NCBI GenBank assembly: GCA_023525715.1
Contig: JAKNSD010000055.1
Location: 124,001 to 188,000, forward strand
DNA from: Cichorium intybus
Lineage: Eukaryota; Streptophyta; Magnoliopsida; Asterales; Asteraceae
Direction of reading: 5' to 3'
DNA length: 64,000 nucleotides
The notes beneath the pieces are model-generated. The model had not been told where the DNA came from. It saw only the letters and a list, made by a program, of their open reading frames with translations, and made no database searches. Positions 1 through 11,736 of the stretch are shown piece after piece; positions within the stretch are counted from its first letter, which is position 1; each line of letters begins with the position of its first letter. The translations under genes and the position numbers were made by a program.

Positions 1-1329
1 AAATAACAGAAAAAATTTCTTTAAAAAATTCAAAATTTAAGGAGTTTCTCATGAACCTAGGTACACTAGAAATGTTTAAAATGATCACAAAGTGTAATTA
101 TAGGTAATTTTTGAATTTTACAAAAATTAAAAAATTAAGAATTTTTCATGTACCGGGATACACGACAAATTGTTAAAAATAACATATAAAATATCATTAA
201 AAAATTCAAAATTTAAGGAGTTTCTCATCAACCTAGGTACACCAGAAATGTTTAAAATGACCACAAAGTGTAATTATAGGTAATTTTTGAATTTTACAAC
301 AAATGAAAAATTAAGAATTTTTCATGTACCGGGGTACACGACAAATTGTTAAAACTAACAGAAAAAATTTCATTAAAAAATTCAAAATTTAAGGAGTTTC
401 TCATGATCCTAGGTACACCAGAAATGTTTAAAATGATCACAAAGTGTAATTATAGGTAATTTTTGAATTTTACAAAAATTGAAAAATTAAGAATTTTTCA
501 TGTACCGGGATACACGACAAATTGTTAAAAATAACAGAAAAAATATCATTAAAAATTCAAAATTTAAGGAGTTTCTCATGAACCCAGGTTCACCAGAAAT
601 GTTTAAAATGATCACAAAGTGTAATTATAGGTAATTTTTGAATTTTACCAAAATTGAAAAATTAAGAATTTTTCATGTACCGGGGTACACGACAAATTGT
701 TAAAAATAACAGAAAAAATATCATTAAAAATTCAAAATTTAAGGAGTTTCTCATGAACCCAGGTACACCAGAAATGTTTAAAATGATCACAAAGTGTAAT
801 TATAGGTAATTTTTGAATTTTACAAAAATTGAAAAATTAAGAATTTTTCATCTACCGGGGTACACGACAAATTGTTAAAAATAACAGAAAAAATATCATT
901 AAAAATTCAAAATTTAAGGAGTTTCTCATGAACCCAGGTACACCATAAATGTTTAAAATAATCACAAAGTGTAATTATAGGTATTTTTGAATTTTACCAA
1001 AATTGAAAAATTAAGAATTTTTCATGTACCGGGGTACACGACAAATTGTTAAAAATAACAGAAAAAATATCATTAAAAAATTCTAAATTTAAAGAGTTTC
1101 TCATGAACCCAGGTACACCAGAAATGTTTAAAATGATCACAAAGTGTAATTATAGGTAATTTTTGAATTTTACAAAAATTGAAAAATTAAGAATTTTTCA
1201 TGTACCGGGGTACACGACAAATTGTTAAAAATAACAGAAAAATATCATTAAAATTTTCAAAATTTAAGGAGTTTGTCATGAACCCAGGTACCAGAAATGT
1301 TTAAAATGATCACAAAGTGTAATTATAGG

Positions 1330-1362
1330 TAATTTTTGAATTTTACAAAAATTCAAAAATTA
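1330..1362. repeat. Perfect 14-bp inverted repeat in C-type monomers (example)
   Basis: TAATTTTTGAATTT (1330-1343) and AAATTCAAAAATTA (1349-1362) are exact reverse complements around TACAA. The pairing is perfect only where the variable base before AAAAATT is C. The arrangement is present in many monomers through the array. It could extrude as a cruciform or fold in a transcript, but it is pure A/T apart from one G-C pair. Confidence 0.85.
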
Positions 1363-1528
1363 AGAATTTTTCATGTACCGGGATACACGACAAATTGTTA
1401 AAAATAACATATAAAATATCATTAAAAAATTCAAAATTTAAGGAGTTTCTCATTAACCTAGGTACACCAGAAATGTTTAAAATGATCACAAAGTGTAATT
1501 ATAGGTAATTTTTGAATTTTACAAAAAT

Positions 1529-1549
1529 TGAAAAATTAAGAATTTTTCA
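1529..1549. repeat. 9-bp inverted repeat in G-type monomers (example)
   Basis: TGAAAAATT (1529-1537) and AATTTTTCA (1541-1549) are exact reverse complements around AAG. The second base must be G. In C-type monomers this pair is broken by a C-C mismatch and the upstream 14-bp repeat becomes perfect instead. The hairpin abuts the GTACC dyad that follows. Confidence 0.85.
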
Positions 1550-1563
1550 TGTACCGGGGTACA
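1550..1563. repeat. GC-rich dyad TGTACC-GG-GGTACA (example)
   Basis: TGTACC and GGTACA are reverse complements separated by GG. This is among the most GC-rich and best conserved parts of the monomer and could be a protein-binding site; no binding protein is known to me. Recurrent variants are GGGATACA, CTACCGGGGTACA, ACCAGGGTACA, GGGTTACA and, in D pairs, TACCCGGGAACA. Most of them break one pair of the dyad. Confidence 0.7.
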
Positions 1564-2956
1564 CGACAAATTGTTAAAAATAACAGAAAAAATTTCTTTA
1601 AAAAATTCAAAATTTAAGGAGTTTCTCATGAACCTAGGTACACTAGAAATGTTTAAAATGATCACAAAGTGTAATTATAGGTAATTTTTGAATTTTACAA
1701 AAATTAAAAAATTAAGAATTTTTCATGTACCGGGATACACGACAAATTGTTAAAAATAACATATAAAATATCATTAAAAAATTCAAAATTTAAGGAGTTT
1801 CTCATCAACCTAGGTACACCAGAAATGTTTAAAATGACCACAAAGTGTAATTATAGGTAATTTTTGAATTTTACAAAAAATGAAAAATTAAGAATTTTTC
1901 ATGTACCGGGGTACACGACAAATTGTTAAAACTAACAGAAAAAATTTCATTAAAAAATTCAAAATTTAAGGAGTTTCTCATGATCCTAGGTACACCAGAA
2001 ATGTTTAAAATGATCACAAAGTGTAATTATAGGTAATTTTTGAATTTTACAAAAATTGAAAAATTAAGAATTTTTCATGTACCGGGATACACGACAAATT
2101 GTTAAAAATAACAGAAAAAATATCATTAAAAATTCAAAATTTAAGGAGTTTCTCATGAACCCAGGTTCACCAGAAATGTTTAAAATGATCACAAAGTGTA
2201 ATTATAGGTACTTTTTGAATTTTACAAAAATTGAAAAATTAAGAATTTTTCATGTACCGGGGTACACGACAAATTGTTAAAAATAACAGAAAAAATATCA
2301 TTAAAAATTCAAAATTTAAGGAGTTTCTCATGAACCCAGGTACACCAGAAATGTTTAAAATGATCACAAAGTGTAATTATAGGTAATTTTTGAATTTTAC
2401 AAAAATTGAAAAATTAAGAATTTTTCATCTACCGGGGTACACGACAAATTGTTAAAAATAACAGAAAAAATATCATTAAAAATTCAAAATTTAAGGAGTT
2501 TCTCATGAACCCAGGTACACCATAAATGTTTAAAATAATCACAAAGTGTAATTATAGGTATTTTTGAATTTTACCAAAATTGAAAAATTAAGAATTTTTC
2601 ATGTACCGGGGTACACGACAAATTGTTAAAAATAACAGAAAAAATATCATTAAAAAATTCTAAATTTAAAGAGTTTCTCATGAACCCAGGTACACCAGAA
2701 ATGTTTAAAATGATCACAAAGTGTAATTATAGGTAATTTTTGAATTTTACAAAAATTGAAAAATTAAGAATTTTTCATGTACCGGGGTACACGACAAATT
2801 GTTAAAAATAACAGAAAAATATCATTAAAATTTTCGAAATTTAAGGAGTTTGTCATGAACCCAGGTACCAGAAATGTTTAAAATGATCACAAAGTGTAAT
2901 TATAGGTAATTTTTGAATTTTACAAAAATTCAAAAATTAAGAATTTTTCATGTACC

Positions 2957-3090
2957 GGGATACACGACAAATTGTTAAAAATAACATATAAAATATCATT
3001 AAAAAATTCAAAATTTAAGGAGTTTCTCATTAACCCAGGTATATTTTTGAATTTTACAAAAATTGAAAAATTAAGAATTTTTCATGTACC
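2957..3090. repeat. Truncated monomer, about 134 bp
   Basis: The TACC anchors at 2953 and 3087 are only 134 bp apart, so about 42 bp are missing. CCCAGGTA near 3035-3041 runs straight into TATTTTTGAATTTTAC. The whole GAAATG...GATCACAAAGTGTAATTATAGG part is lost. Both breakpoints lie beside AGGTA, so a deletion between short direct repeats is likely. This monomer ends the second 9-monomer copy and marks the edge of HOR domain 1. Confidence 0.85.
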
Positions 3091-5040
3091 GGGGTACACG
3101 ACAAATTGTTAAAAATAACAGAAAAAATATCATTAAAAAATTCAAAATTTAAGGAGTTTCTCATGAACCCAGGTACACTAGAAATGTTTAAAATGATCAC
3201 AAAGTGTAATTATAGGTACTTTTTGAATTTTACAAAAATTAAAAAATTAAGAATTTTTCATGTACCGGGGTACACGACAAATTGTTAAAAATAACATATA
3301 AAATATCATTAAAAATTCAAAATTTAAGGAGTTTCTCATGAACCCAGGTACACCATAAATGTTTAAAATAATCACAAAGTGTAATTATAGGTATTTTTGA
3401 ATTTTACAAAAATTGAAAAATTAAGAATTTTTCATGTACCGGGGTACACGACAAATTGTTAAAAATAACAGAAAAAATTTCATTAAAAAATTCAAAATTT
3501 AAAGAGTTTCTCATGAACCCATGTACACCATAAATGTTTAAAATGATCACAAAGTGTAATTATAGGTAATTTTTGAATTTTACAAAAATTGAAAAATTAA
3601 GAATTTTTCATCTACCGGGGTACACGACAAATTGTTAAAAATAACAGAAAAAATATCATTAAAAATTCAAAATTTAAGGAGTTTCTCATCAACCCAGGTA
3701 CACCAGAAATGTTTAAAATAATCACAAAGTGTAATTATAGGTATTTTTGAATTTTACAAAAATTGAAAAATTAAGAATTTTTCATGTACCGGGGTACACG
3801 ACAAATTGTTAAAAATAACAGAAAAAATATCATTAAAAAAATTCTAAATTTAAGGAGTTTCTCATGAACCCAGGTACACCATAAATGTTTAAAATGATCA
3901 CAAAGTGTAATTATAGGTAATTTTTGAATTTTACAAAAATTGAAAAATTAAGAATTTTTCATGTACCGGGATACACGACAAATTGTTAAAAATAACAGAA
4001 AAAATATCATTAAAAAATTCAAAATTTAAGGAGTTTCTCATCAACCTAGGTACACCAGAAATGTTTAAAATGATCACAAAGTGTAATTATAGGTAATTTT
4101 TGAATTTTACAAAAATTGAAAAATTAAGATTTTTTCATGTACCGGGGTACACGACAAATTGTTAAAAATAACAGAAAAATATCATTAAAATTTTCAAAAT
4201 TAAAGGAGTTTGTCATGAACCCAGGTACCAGAAATGTTTAAAATGATCACAAAGTGTAATTATAGGAAATTTTTGAATTTTAAAAAAATTCAAAAATTAA
4301 GAATTTTTCATGTACCTTGATACACGACAAATTGTTAAAAATAACATATAAAATATCATTAAAAAATTCAAAATTTAAGGAGTTTCTCATCAACCTAGGT
4401 ACACCAGAAATGTTTAAAATGATCACAAAGTGTAATTATAGGTAATTTTTGAATTTTACAAAAATTGTAAAATTAAGAATTTTTCATGTACCGGGGTACA
4501 CGACAAATTGTTAAAAATAACAGAAAAAATTTCATTAAAAAATTCAAAATTTAAGGAGTTTCTCATGAACCTAGGTACACCAGAAATGTTTAAAATGATC
4601 ACAAAGTGTAATTATAGGTAATTTTTGAATTTTACAAAAATTCAAAAATTAAGAATTTTTCATGTACCGGGATACACGACAAATTGTTAAAAATAACAGA
4701 AAAAATATCATTAAAAAATTCAAAATTTAAAGAGTTTCTCATGAACCCAGGTACACCATAAATGTTTAAAATGATCACAAAGTGTAATTATAGGTAATTT
4801 TTGAATTTTACAAAAATTAAGAATTTTTCATGTACCGGGATACACGACAAATTGTTAAAAATAACATATAAAATATCATTAAAAAATTCAAAATTTAAGG
4901 AGTTTCTCATGAACGTAGGTACACCAGAAATGTTTAAAATGATCACAAAGTGTAATTATAGGTAATTTTTGAATTTTACAAAAATTGAAAAATTAAGAAT
5001 TTTTCATGTACCGGGGTACACGACAAATTGTTAAAAATAA
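3091..5040. repeat. Irregular monomer stretch between HOR domains
   Basis: About eleven monomers with no clean higher-order period that I could follow. They mix subtypes used elsewhere: the AACATATAAAATATC type, the CATAAATG...AATAATCACAAAG type with GGTATTTTTG, and the short type with GGTACCAGAAATG near 4220. Individual changes include TGTACCTTGATACACG near 4310, which destroys the usual TACCGGG, and an 8-bp loss near 4814. There is no gene and no non-satellite sequence. Confidence 0.75.
4805..4835. repeat. Monomer with 8-bp slippage deletion in the hairpin zone
   Basis: The sequence reads ACAAAAATTAAGAATTTTTC where other monomers carry two AAAAATT blocks separated by G or C. One block plus its separator (8 bp) is gone, as expected from slippage between the adjacent AAAAATT copies. 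A similar loss occurs near 27780-27800. The result removes the shared arm used by both alternative hairpins. Confidence 0.8.
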
Positions 5041-6828
5041 TGGAAAAAATATCATTAAAAAATTCGAAATTTAAGGAGTTTCTCATGAACCCAGGTACAC
5101 CAGAAATGGTTAAAATGATCGCAAAGTGTAATTATAGGTAAATTTTGAATTTTACAAAAATTGAAAAATTAAGAATTTTTCATCTACCGGGGTACACGAC
5201 AAATTGTTAAAAATAACAGAAAAAATATCATTAAAAATTAAAAATTTAAGGAGTTTCTCATGAACCTAGGTACACCATAAATGTTTAAAATAATCACAAA
5301 GTGTAATTATAGGTATTTTTGAATTTTACAAAAATTGAAAAATTAAGAATTTTTCATGTACCGGGGTACACGACAAATTGTTAAAAATAACAGAAAAAAT
5401 ATCATTAAAAAATTCAAAATTTAAAGAGTTTCTCATGAACCCAGGTACACCATAAATGTTTAAAATGATCACAAAGTGTAATTATAGGTAATTTTTGAAT
5501 TTTACAAAAATTGAAAAATTAAGAATTTTTCATCTACCGGGGTACACGACAAATTGTTAAAAATAACAGAAAAAATATCATTAAAAATTCAAAATTTAAG
5601 GAGTTTCTCATGAACCCAGGTACACCATAAATGTTTAAAATAATCACAAAGTGTAATTATAGGTATTTTTGAATTTTACAAAAATTGAAAAATTAAGAAT
5701 TTTTCATGTACCGGGGTACACGACAAATTGTTAAAAATAACAGAAAAAATATCATTAAAAAATTCAAAATTTAAAGAGTTTCTCATGAACCCAGGTACAC
5801 CATAAATGTTTAAAATGATCACAAAGTGTAATTATAGGTAATTTTTGAATTTTACAAAAATTCAAAAATTAAGAATTTTTCATGTACCGGGATACACGAC
5901 AAATTGTTAAAAATAACATATAAAATATCATTAAAAAATTCAAAATTTAAGGAGTTTCTCATTAACCTAGGTACACCAGAAATGTTTAAAATGATCACAA
6001 AGTGTAATTATAGGTAATTTTTGAATTTTACAAAAATTGAAAAATTAAGAATTTTTCATGTACCGGGGTACACGACAAATTGTTAAAAATAACAGAAAAA
6101 ATATCATTAAAAAATTCAAAATTTAAAGAGTTTCTCATGAACCCAGGTACACCATAAATGTTTAAAATGATCACAAAGTGTAATTATAGGTAATTTTTGA
6201 ATTTTACAAAAATTGAAAAATTAAGAATTTTTCATCTACCGGGGTACACGACAAATTGTTAAAAATAACAGAAAAAATATCATTAAAAATTCAAAATTTA
6301 AGGAGTTTCTCATGAACCCAGGTACACCATAAATGTTTAAAATAATCACAAAGTGTAATTATAGGTATTTTTGAATTTTACAAAAATTGAAAAATTAAGA
6401 ATTTTTCATGTACCGGGGTACACGACAAATTGTTAAAAATAACAGAAAAAATATCATTAAAAAATTCAAAATTTAAAGAGTTTCTCATGAACCTAGGTAC
6501 ACCATAAATGTTTAAAATGATCACAAAGTGTAATTATAGGTAATTTTTGAATTTTACAAAAATTCAAAATTTAAGAATTTTTCATGTACCGGGATACACG
6601 ACAAATTGTTAAAAATAACATATAAAATATCATTAAAAAATTCAAAATTTAAGGAGTTTCTCATTAACCTAGGTACACCAGAAATGTTTAAAATGATCAC
6701 AAAGTGTAATTATAGGTAATTTTTGAATTTTACAAAAATTGAAAAATTAAGAATTTTTCATGTACCGGGGTACACGACAAATTGTTAAAAATAACAGAAA
6801 AAATATCATTAAAAAATTCGAAATTTAA
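5041..6828. repeat. Dimer-rich block, 350-bp period
   Basis: Two monomer subtypes alternate. One carries TTTAAAGAGTTTCTC, CATAAATG, AATGATCACA and CATCTACCGG. The other carries TTTAAGGAG, CATAAATG, AATAATCACA, GGTATTTTTG and CATGTACCGG. TTTAAAGAG repeats at about 5422 and 5772, giving a 350-bp dimer. The block begins with a marker monomer holding AATGGAAAAAATATC and ATCGCAAAGTG (gcaaag at 5121). The same start recurs at 8548 (gcaaag at 8628). From that marker to the next C-type monomer is 741 bp here and 1091 bp at the second site, exactly one extra dimer. Confidence 0.8.
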
Positions 6829-8500
6829 GGAGTTTCTCATGAACCCAGGTACACCAGAAATGGTTAAAATGATCGCAAAGTGTAATTATAGGTAAATTTT
6901 GAATTTTACAAAAATTGAAAAATTAAGAATTTTTCATCTACCGGGGTACACGACAAATTGTTGAAAATAACAGAAAAAATATCATTAAAAATTCAAAATT
7001 TAAGGAGTTTCTCATGAACCCAGGTACACCATAAATGTTTAAAATAATCACAAAGTGTAATTATAGGTATTTTTGAATTTTACAAAAATTGAAAAATTAA
7101 GAATTTTTCATGTACCGGGGTACACGACAAATTGTTAAAAATAACAGAAAAAATATCATTAAAAAATTCAAATTTTAAAGAGTTTCTCATGAACCCAGGT
7201 ACACCATAAATGTTTAAAATGATCACAAAGTGTAATTATAGGTAATTTTTGAATTTTACAAAAATTGAAAATTTAAGAATTTTTCATCTACCGGGGTACA
7301 CGACAAATTGTTAAAAATAACAGAAAAAATATCATTAAAAATTCAAAATTTAAGGAGTTTCTCATGAACCCAGGTACACCATAAATGTTTAAAATAATCA
7401 CAAAGTGTAATTATAGGTATTTTTGAATTTTACAAAAATTGAAAAATTAAGAATTTTTCATGTACCGGGGTACACGACAAATTGTTAAAAATAACAGAAA
7501 AAATATCATTAAAAAATTCTAAATTTAAAGATTTTCTCATGAACCCAGGTACACCATAAATGTTTAAAATGATCACAAAGTGTAATTATAGGTAATTTTT
7601 GAATTTTACAAAAATTCAAAAATTAAGAATTTTTCATGTACCGGGATACACGACAAATTGTTAAAAATAACATATAAAATATCATTAAAAAATTCAAAAT
7701 TTAAGGAGTTTCTCATCAACCTAGGTACACCAGAAATGTTTAAAATGATCACAAAGTGTAATTATAGGTAATTTTGGAATTTTACAAAAATTGAAAAATT
7801 AAGAATTTTTCATGTACCGGGGTACACGACAAATTGTTAAAAATAACAGAAAAATATCATTAAAATTTTCAAAATTTAAGGAGTTTGTCATGAACCCAGG
7901 TACCAGAAATGTTTAAAATGATCACAAAGTGTAATTATAGGTAATTTTTGAATTTTACAAAAATTCAAAAATTAAGAATTTTTCATGTACCGGGATACAC
8001 GACAAATTGTTAAAAATAACATATAAAATATCATTAAAAAATTCAAAATTTAAGGAGTTTCTCATCAACCTAGGTACACCAGAAATGTTTAAAATGATCA
8101 CAAAGTGTAATTATAGGTAATTTTTGAATTTTACAAAAATTGAAAAATTAAGAATTTTTCATGTACCGGGGTACACGACAAATTGTTAAAAATAATAGAA
8201 AAAATTTCTTTAAAAAATTCAAAATTTAAGGAGTTTCTCATGAACCTAGGTACACTAGAAATGTTTAAAATGATCACAAAGTGTAATTAGAGGTAATTTT
8301 TGAATTTTACAAAAATTAAAAAATTAAGAATTTTTCATGTACCGGGATACACGACAAATTGTTAAAAATAACATATAAAATATCATTAAAAAATTCAAAA
8401 TTTAAGGAGTTTCTCATCAACCTAGGTACACCAGAAATGTTTAAAATGATCACAAAGTGTAATTATAGGTAATTTTTTAATTTTACAAAAATTGAAAAAT
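6829..8500. repeat. Marker cassette, copy 1 of 4
   Basis: Three rare variants occur in fixed order and spacing: ATCGCAAAGTG (gcaaag at 6875), ATTCTAAATTTAAAG (7516) and the short monomer with GTTTGTCATGA and GGTACCAGAAATG (gtttgt at 7883). The first spacing is 641 bp and the second 367 bp. The trio recurs three more times with the same spacings to within a base. This copy is followed by a monomer with TTTCTTTAAAA and GTGTAATTAGAGG (8285), which is found again after copy 4. Confidence 0.85.
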
Positions 8501-10250
8501 TAAGAATTTTTCATGTACCGGGGTACACGACAGATTGTTAAAAATAATGGAAAAAATATCATTAAAAAATTCGAAATTTAAGGAGTTTCTCATGAACCCA
8601 GGTACACCAGAAATGGTTAAAATGATCGCAAAGTGTAATTATAGGTAAATTTTGAATTTTACAAAAATTGAAAAATTAAGAATTTTTCATCTACCGGGGT
8701 ACACGACAAATTGTTAAAAATAACAGAAAAAATATCATTAAAAATTAAAAATTTAAGGAGTTTCTCATGAACCTCGGTACACCATAAATGTTTAAAATAA
8801 TCACAAAGTGTAATTATAGGTATTTTTGAATTTTACAAAAATTGAAAAATTAAGAATTTTTCATGTACCGGGGTACACGACAAATTGTTAAAAATAACAG
8901 AAAAAATATCATTAAAAAATTCAAAATTTAAAGAGTTTCTCATGAACCCAGGTACACCATAAATGTTTAAAATGATCACAAAGTGTAATTATAGGTAATT
9001 TTTGAATTTTACAAAAATTGAAAAATTAAGAATTTTTCATCTACCGGGGTACACGACAAATTGTTAAAAATAACAGAAAAAATATCATTAAAAATTCAAA
9101 ATTTAAGGAGTTTCTCATGAACCCAGGTACACCATAAATGTTTAAAATAATCACAAAGTGTAATTATAGGTATTTTTGAATTTTACAAAAATTGAAAAAT
9201 TAAGAATTTTTCATGTACCGGGGTACACGACAAATTGTTAAAAATAACAGAAAAAATATCATTAAAAAATTCAAAATTTAAAGAGTTTCTCATGAACCCA
9301 GGTACACCATAAATGTTTAAAATGATCACAAAGTGTAATTATAGGTAATTTTTGAATTTTACAAAAATTGAAAAATTAAGAATTTTTCATCTACCGGGGT
9401 ACACGACAAATTGTTAAAAATAACAGAAAAAATATCATTAAAAATTCAAAATTTAAGGAGTTTCTCATGAACCCAGGTACACCATAAATGTTTAAAATAA
9501 TCACAAAGTGTAATTATAGGTATTTTTGAATTTTACAAAAATTGAAAAATTAAGAATTTTTCATGTACCGGGGTACACGACAAATTGTTAAAAATAACAG
9601 AAAAAATATCATTAAAAAATTCAAAATTTAAAGAGTTTCTCATGAACCCAGGTACACCATAAATGTTTAAAATGATCACAAAGTGTAATTATAGGTAATT
9701 TTTGAATTTTACAAAAATTCAAAAATTAATAATTTTTCATGTACCGGGATACACGACAAATTGTTAAAAATAACATATAAAATATCATTAAAAAATTCAA
9801 AATTTAAGGAGTTTCTCATTAACCTAGGTACACCAGAAATGTTTAAAATGATCACAAAGTGTAATTATAGGTAATTTTTGAATTTTACAAAAATTGAAAA
9901 ATTAAGAATTTTTCATGTACCGGGGTACACGACAAATTGTTAAAAATAACAGAAAAAATATCATTAAAAAATTCGAAATTTAAGGAGTTTCTCATGAACC
10001 CAGGTACACCAGAAATGGTTAAAATGATCGCAAAGTGTAATTATAGGTAAATTTTGAATTTTACAAAAATTGAAAAATTAAGAATTTTTCATCTACCGGG
10101 GTACACGACAAATTGTTAAAAATAACAGAAAAAATATCATTAAAAATTCAAAATTTAAGGAGTTTCTCATGAACCCAGGTACACCATAAATGTTTAAAAT
10201 AATCACAAAGTGTAATTATAGGTATTTTTGAATTTTACAAAAATTGAAAA
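8500..10250. repeat. Second dimer-rich block
   Basis: This block repeats the one at 5041 at a distance of 3507 bp (20 monomers). AATGGAAAAAATATC at about 8546 matches 5039, and the gcaaag marker is at 8628 against 5121. The AAAGAG and GGTATTTTTG subtypes then alternate. It has one 350-bp dimer more than the first block before the C-type monomer near 9719. A further ATCGCAAAGTG monomer is at 10030. No coding or unique sequence is present. Confidence 0.78.
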
Positions 10251-11736
10251 ATTAAGAATTTTTCATGTACCGGGGTACACGACAAATTGTTAAAAATAAC
10301 AGAAAAAATATCATTAAAAAATTCAAAATTTAAAGAGTTTCTCATGAACCCAGGTACACCATAAATGGTTAAAATGATCACAAAGTGTAATTATAGGTAA
10401 TTTTTGAATTTTACAAAAATTCAAAAATTAAGAATTTTTCATGTACCGGTGTACACGACAAATTGTTAAAAATAACAGAAAAAATATCATTAAAAATTAA
10501 AAATTTAAGGAGTTTCTCATGAACCTAGGTACACCATAAATGTTTAAAATAATCACAAAGTGTAATTATAGGTATTTTTGAATTTTACAAAAATTGAAAA
10601 ATTAAGAATTTTTCATGTACCGAGGTACACGACAAATTGTTAAAAATAACAGAAAAAATATCATTAAAAAATTCAAAATTTAAAGAGTTTCTCATGAACC
10701 CAGGTACACCATAAATGTTTAAAATGATCACAAAGTGTAATTATAGGTAATTTTTGAATTTTACAAAAATTGAAAAATTAAGAATTTTTCATCTACCGGG
10801 GTACACGACAAATTGTTAAAAATAACAGAAAAAATATCATTAAAAATTCAAAATTTAAGGAGTTTCTCATGAACCCAGGTACACCATAAATGTTTAAAAT
10901 AATCACAAAGTGTAATTATAGGTATTTTTGAATTTTACAAAAATTGAAAAATTAAGAATTTTTCATGTACCGGGGTACACGACAAATTGTTAAAAAATAA
11001 CAGAAAAAATATCATTAAAAAATTCAAAATTTAAAGAGTTTCTCATGAACCCAGGTACACCATAAATGTTTAAAATGATCACAAAGTGTAATTATAGGTA
11101 ATTTTTGAATTTTACAAAAATTGAAAAATTAAGAATTTTTCATCTACCGGGGTACACGACAAATTGTTAAAAATAACAGAAAAAATATCATTAAAAATTC
11201 AAAATTTAAGGAGTTTCTCATGAACCCAGGTACACCATAAATGTTTAAAATAATCACAAAGTGTAATTATAGGTATTTTTGAATTTTACAAAAATTGAAA
11301 AATTAAGAATTTTTCATGTACCGGGGTACACGACAAATTGTTAAAAATAACAGAAAAAATATCATTAAAAAATTCAAAATTTAAAGAGTTTCTCATGAAC
11401 CCAGGTACACCATAAATGTTTAAAATGATCACAAAGTGTAATTATAGGTAATTTTTGAATTTTACAAAAATTCAAAAATTAAGAATTTTTCATGTACCGG
11501 GATACACGACAAATTGTTAAAAATAACATATAAAATATCATTAAAAAATTCAAAATTTAAGGAGTTTCTCATTAACCTAGGTACACCAGAAATGTTTAAA
11601 ATGATCACAAAGTGTAATTATAGGTAATTTTTGAATTTTACAAAAATTGAAAAATTAAGAATTTTTCATGTACCGGGGTACACGACAAATTGTTAAAAAT
11701 AACAGAAAAAATATCATTAAAAAATTCGAAATTTAA

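Larger units (their letters stand above)
1..3030. repeat. HOR domain 1: 9-monomer unit of 1577 bp, two copies
   Basis: Copy 1 is 1-1577 and copy 2 starts at 1578. Rare variants recur at exactly 1577 bp: GATCCTAGG at 405 and 1982, GACCACAAAG at about 260 and 1837, and the TTTCTTTAAAA start at 17 and 1594. Only a few differences were noticed between the copies (for example TACAACAAATG near 296 against TACAAAAAATG in copy 2, GGTAATTT near 630 against GGTACTTT near 2207, and TTTTCAAA against TTTTCGAAA near 2835). The high identity suggests a recent duplication. Copy 2 is interrupted by a deletion in its last monomer near 3041. Confidence 0.9.

Noticed and set aside
1540..1570. CENP-B box in TTTTTCATGTACCGGGG
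   Set aside because: The known motif needs TTCG, four bases, A, two bases, then CGGG. Here TTC and CGGG are two bases too close and the required G and A are absent, on either strand.
2077..2280. Open frame of 67 codons on the + strand, and similar 60-codon frames at 3106-3288, 29046-29228 and 56414-56596
   Set aside because: They are read-throughs of one monomer. The usual TAA in TATAGGTAATTTT is lost by single changes (GGTACTTT, GGTACATTT or GGGAATTT). The surrounding monomers keep the stop and there is no sign of selection on the protein.
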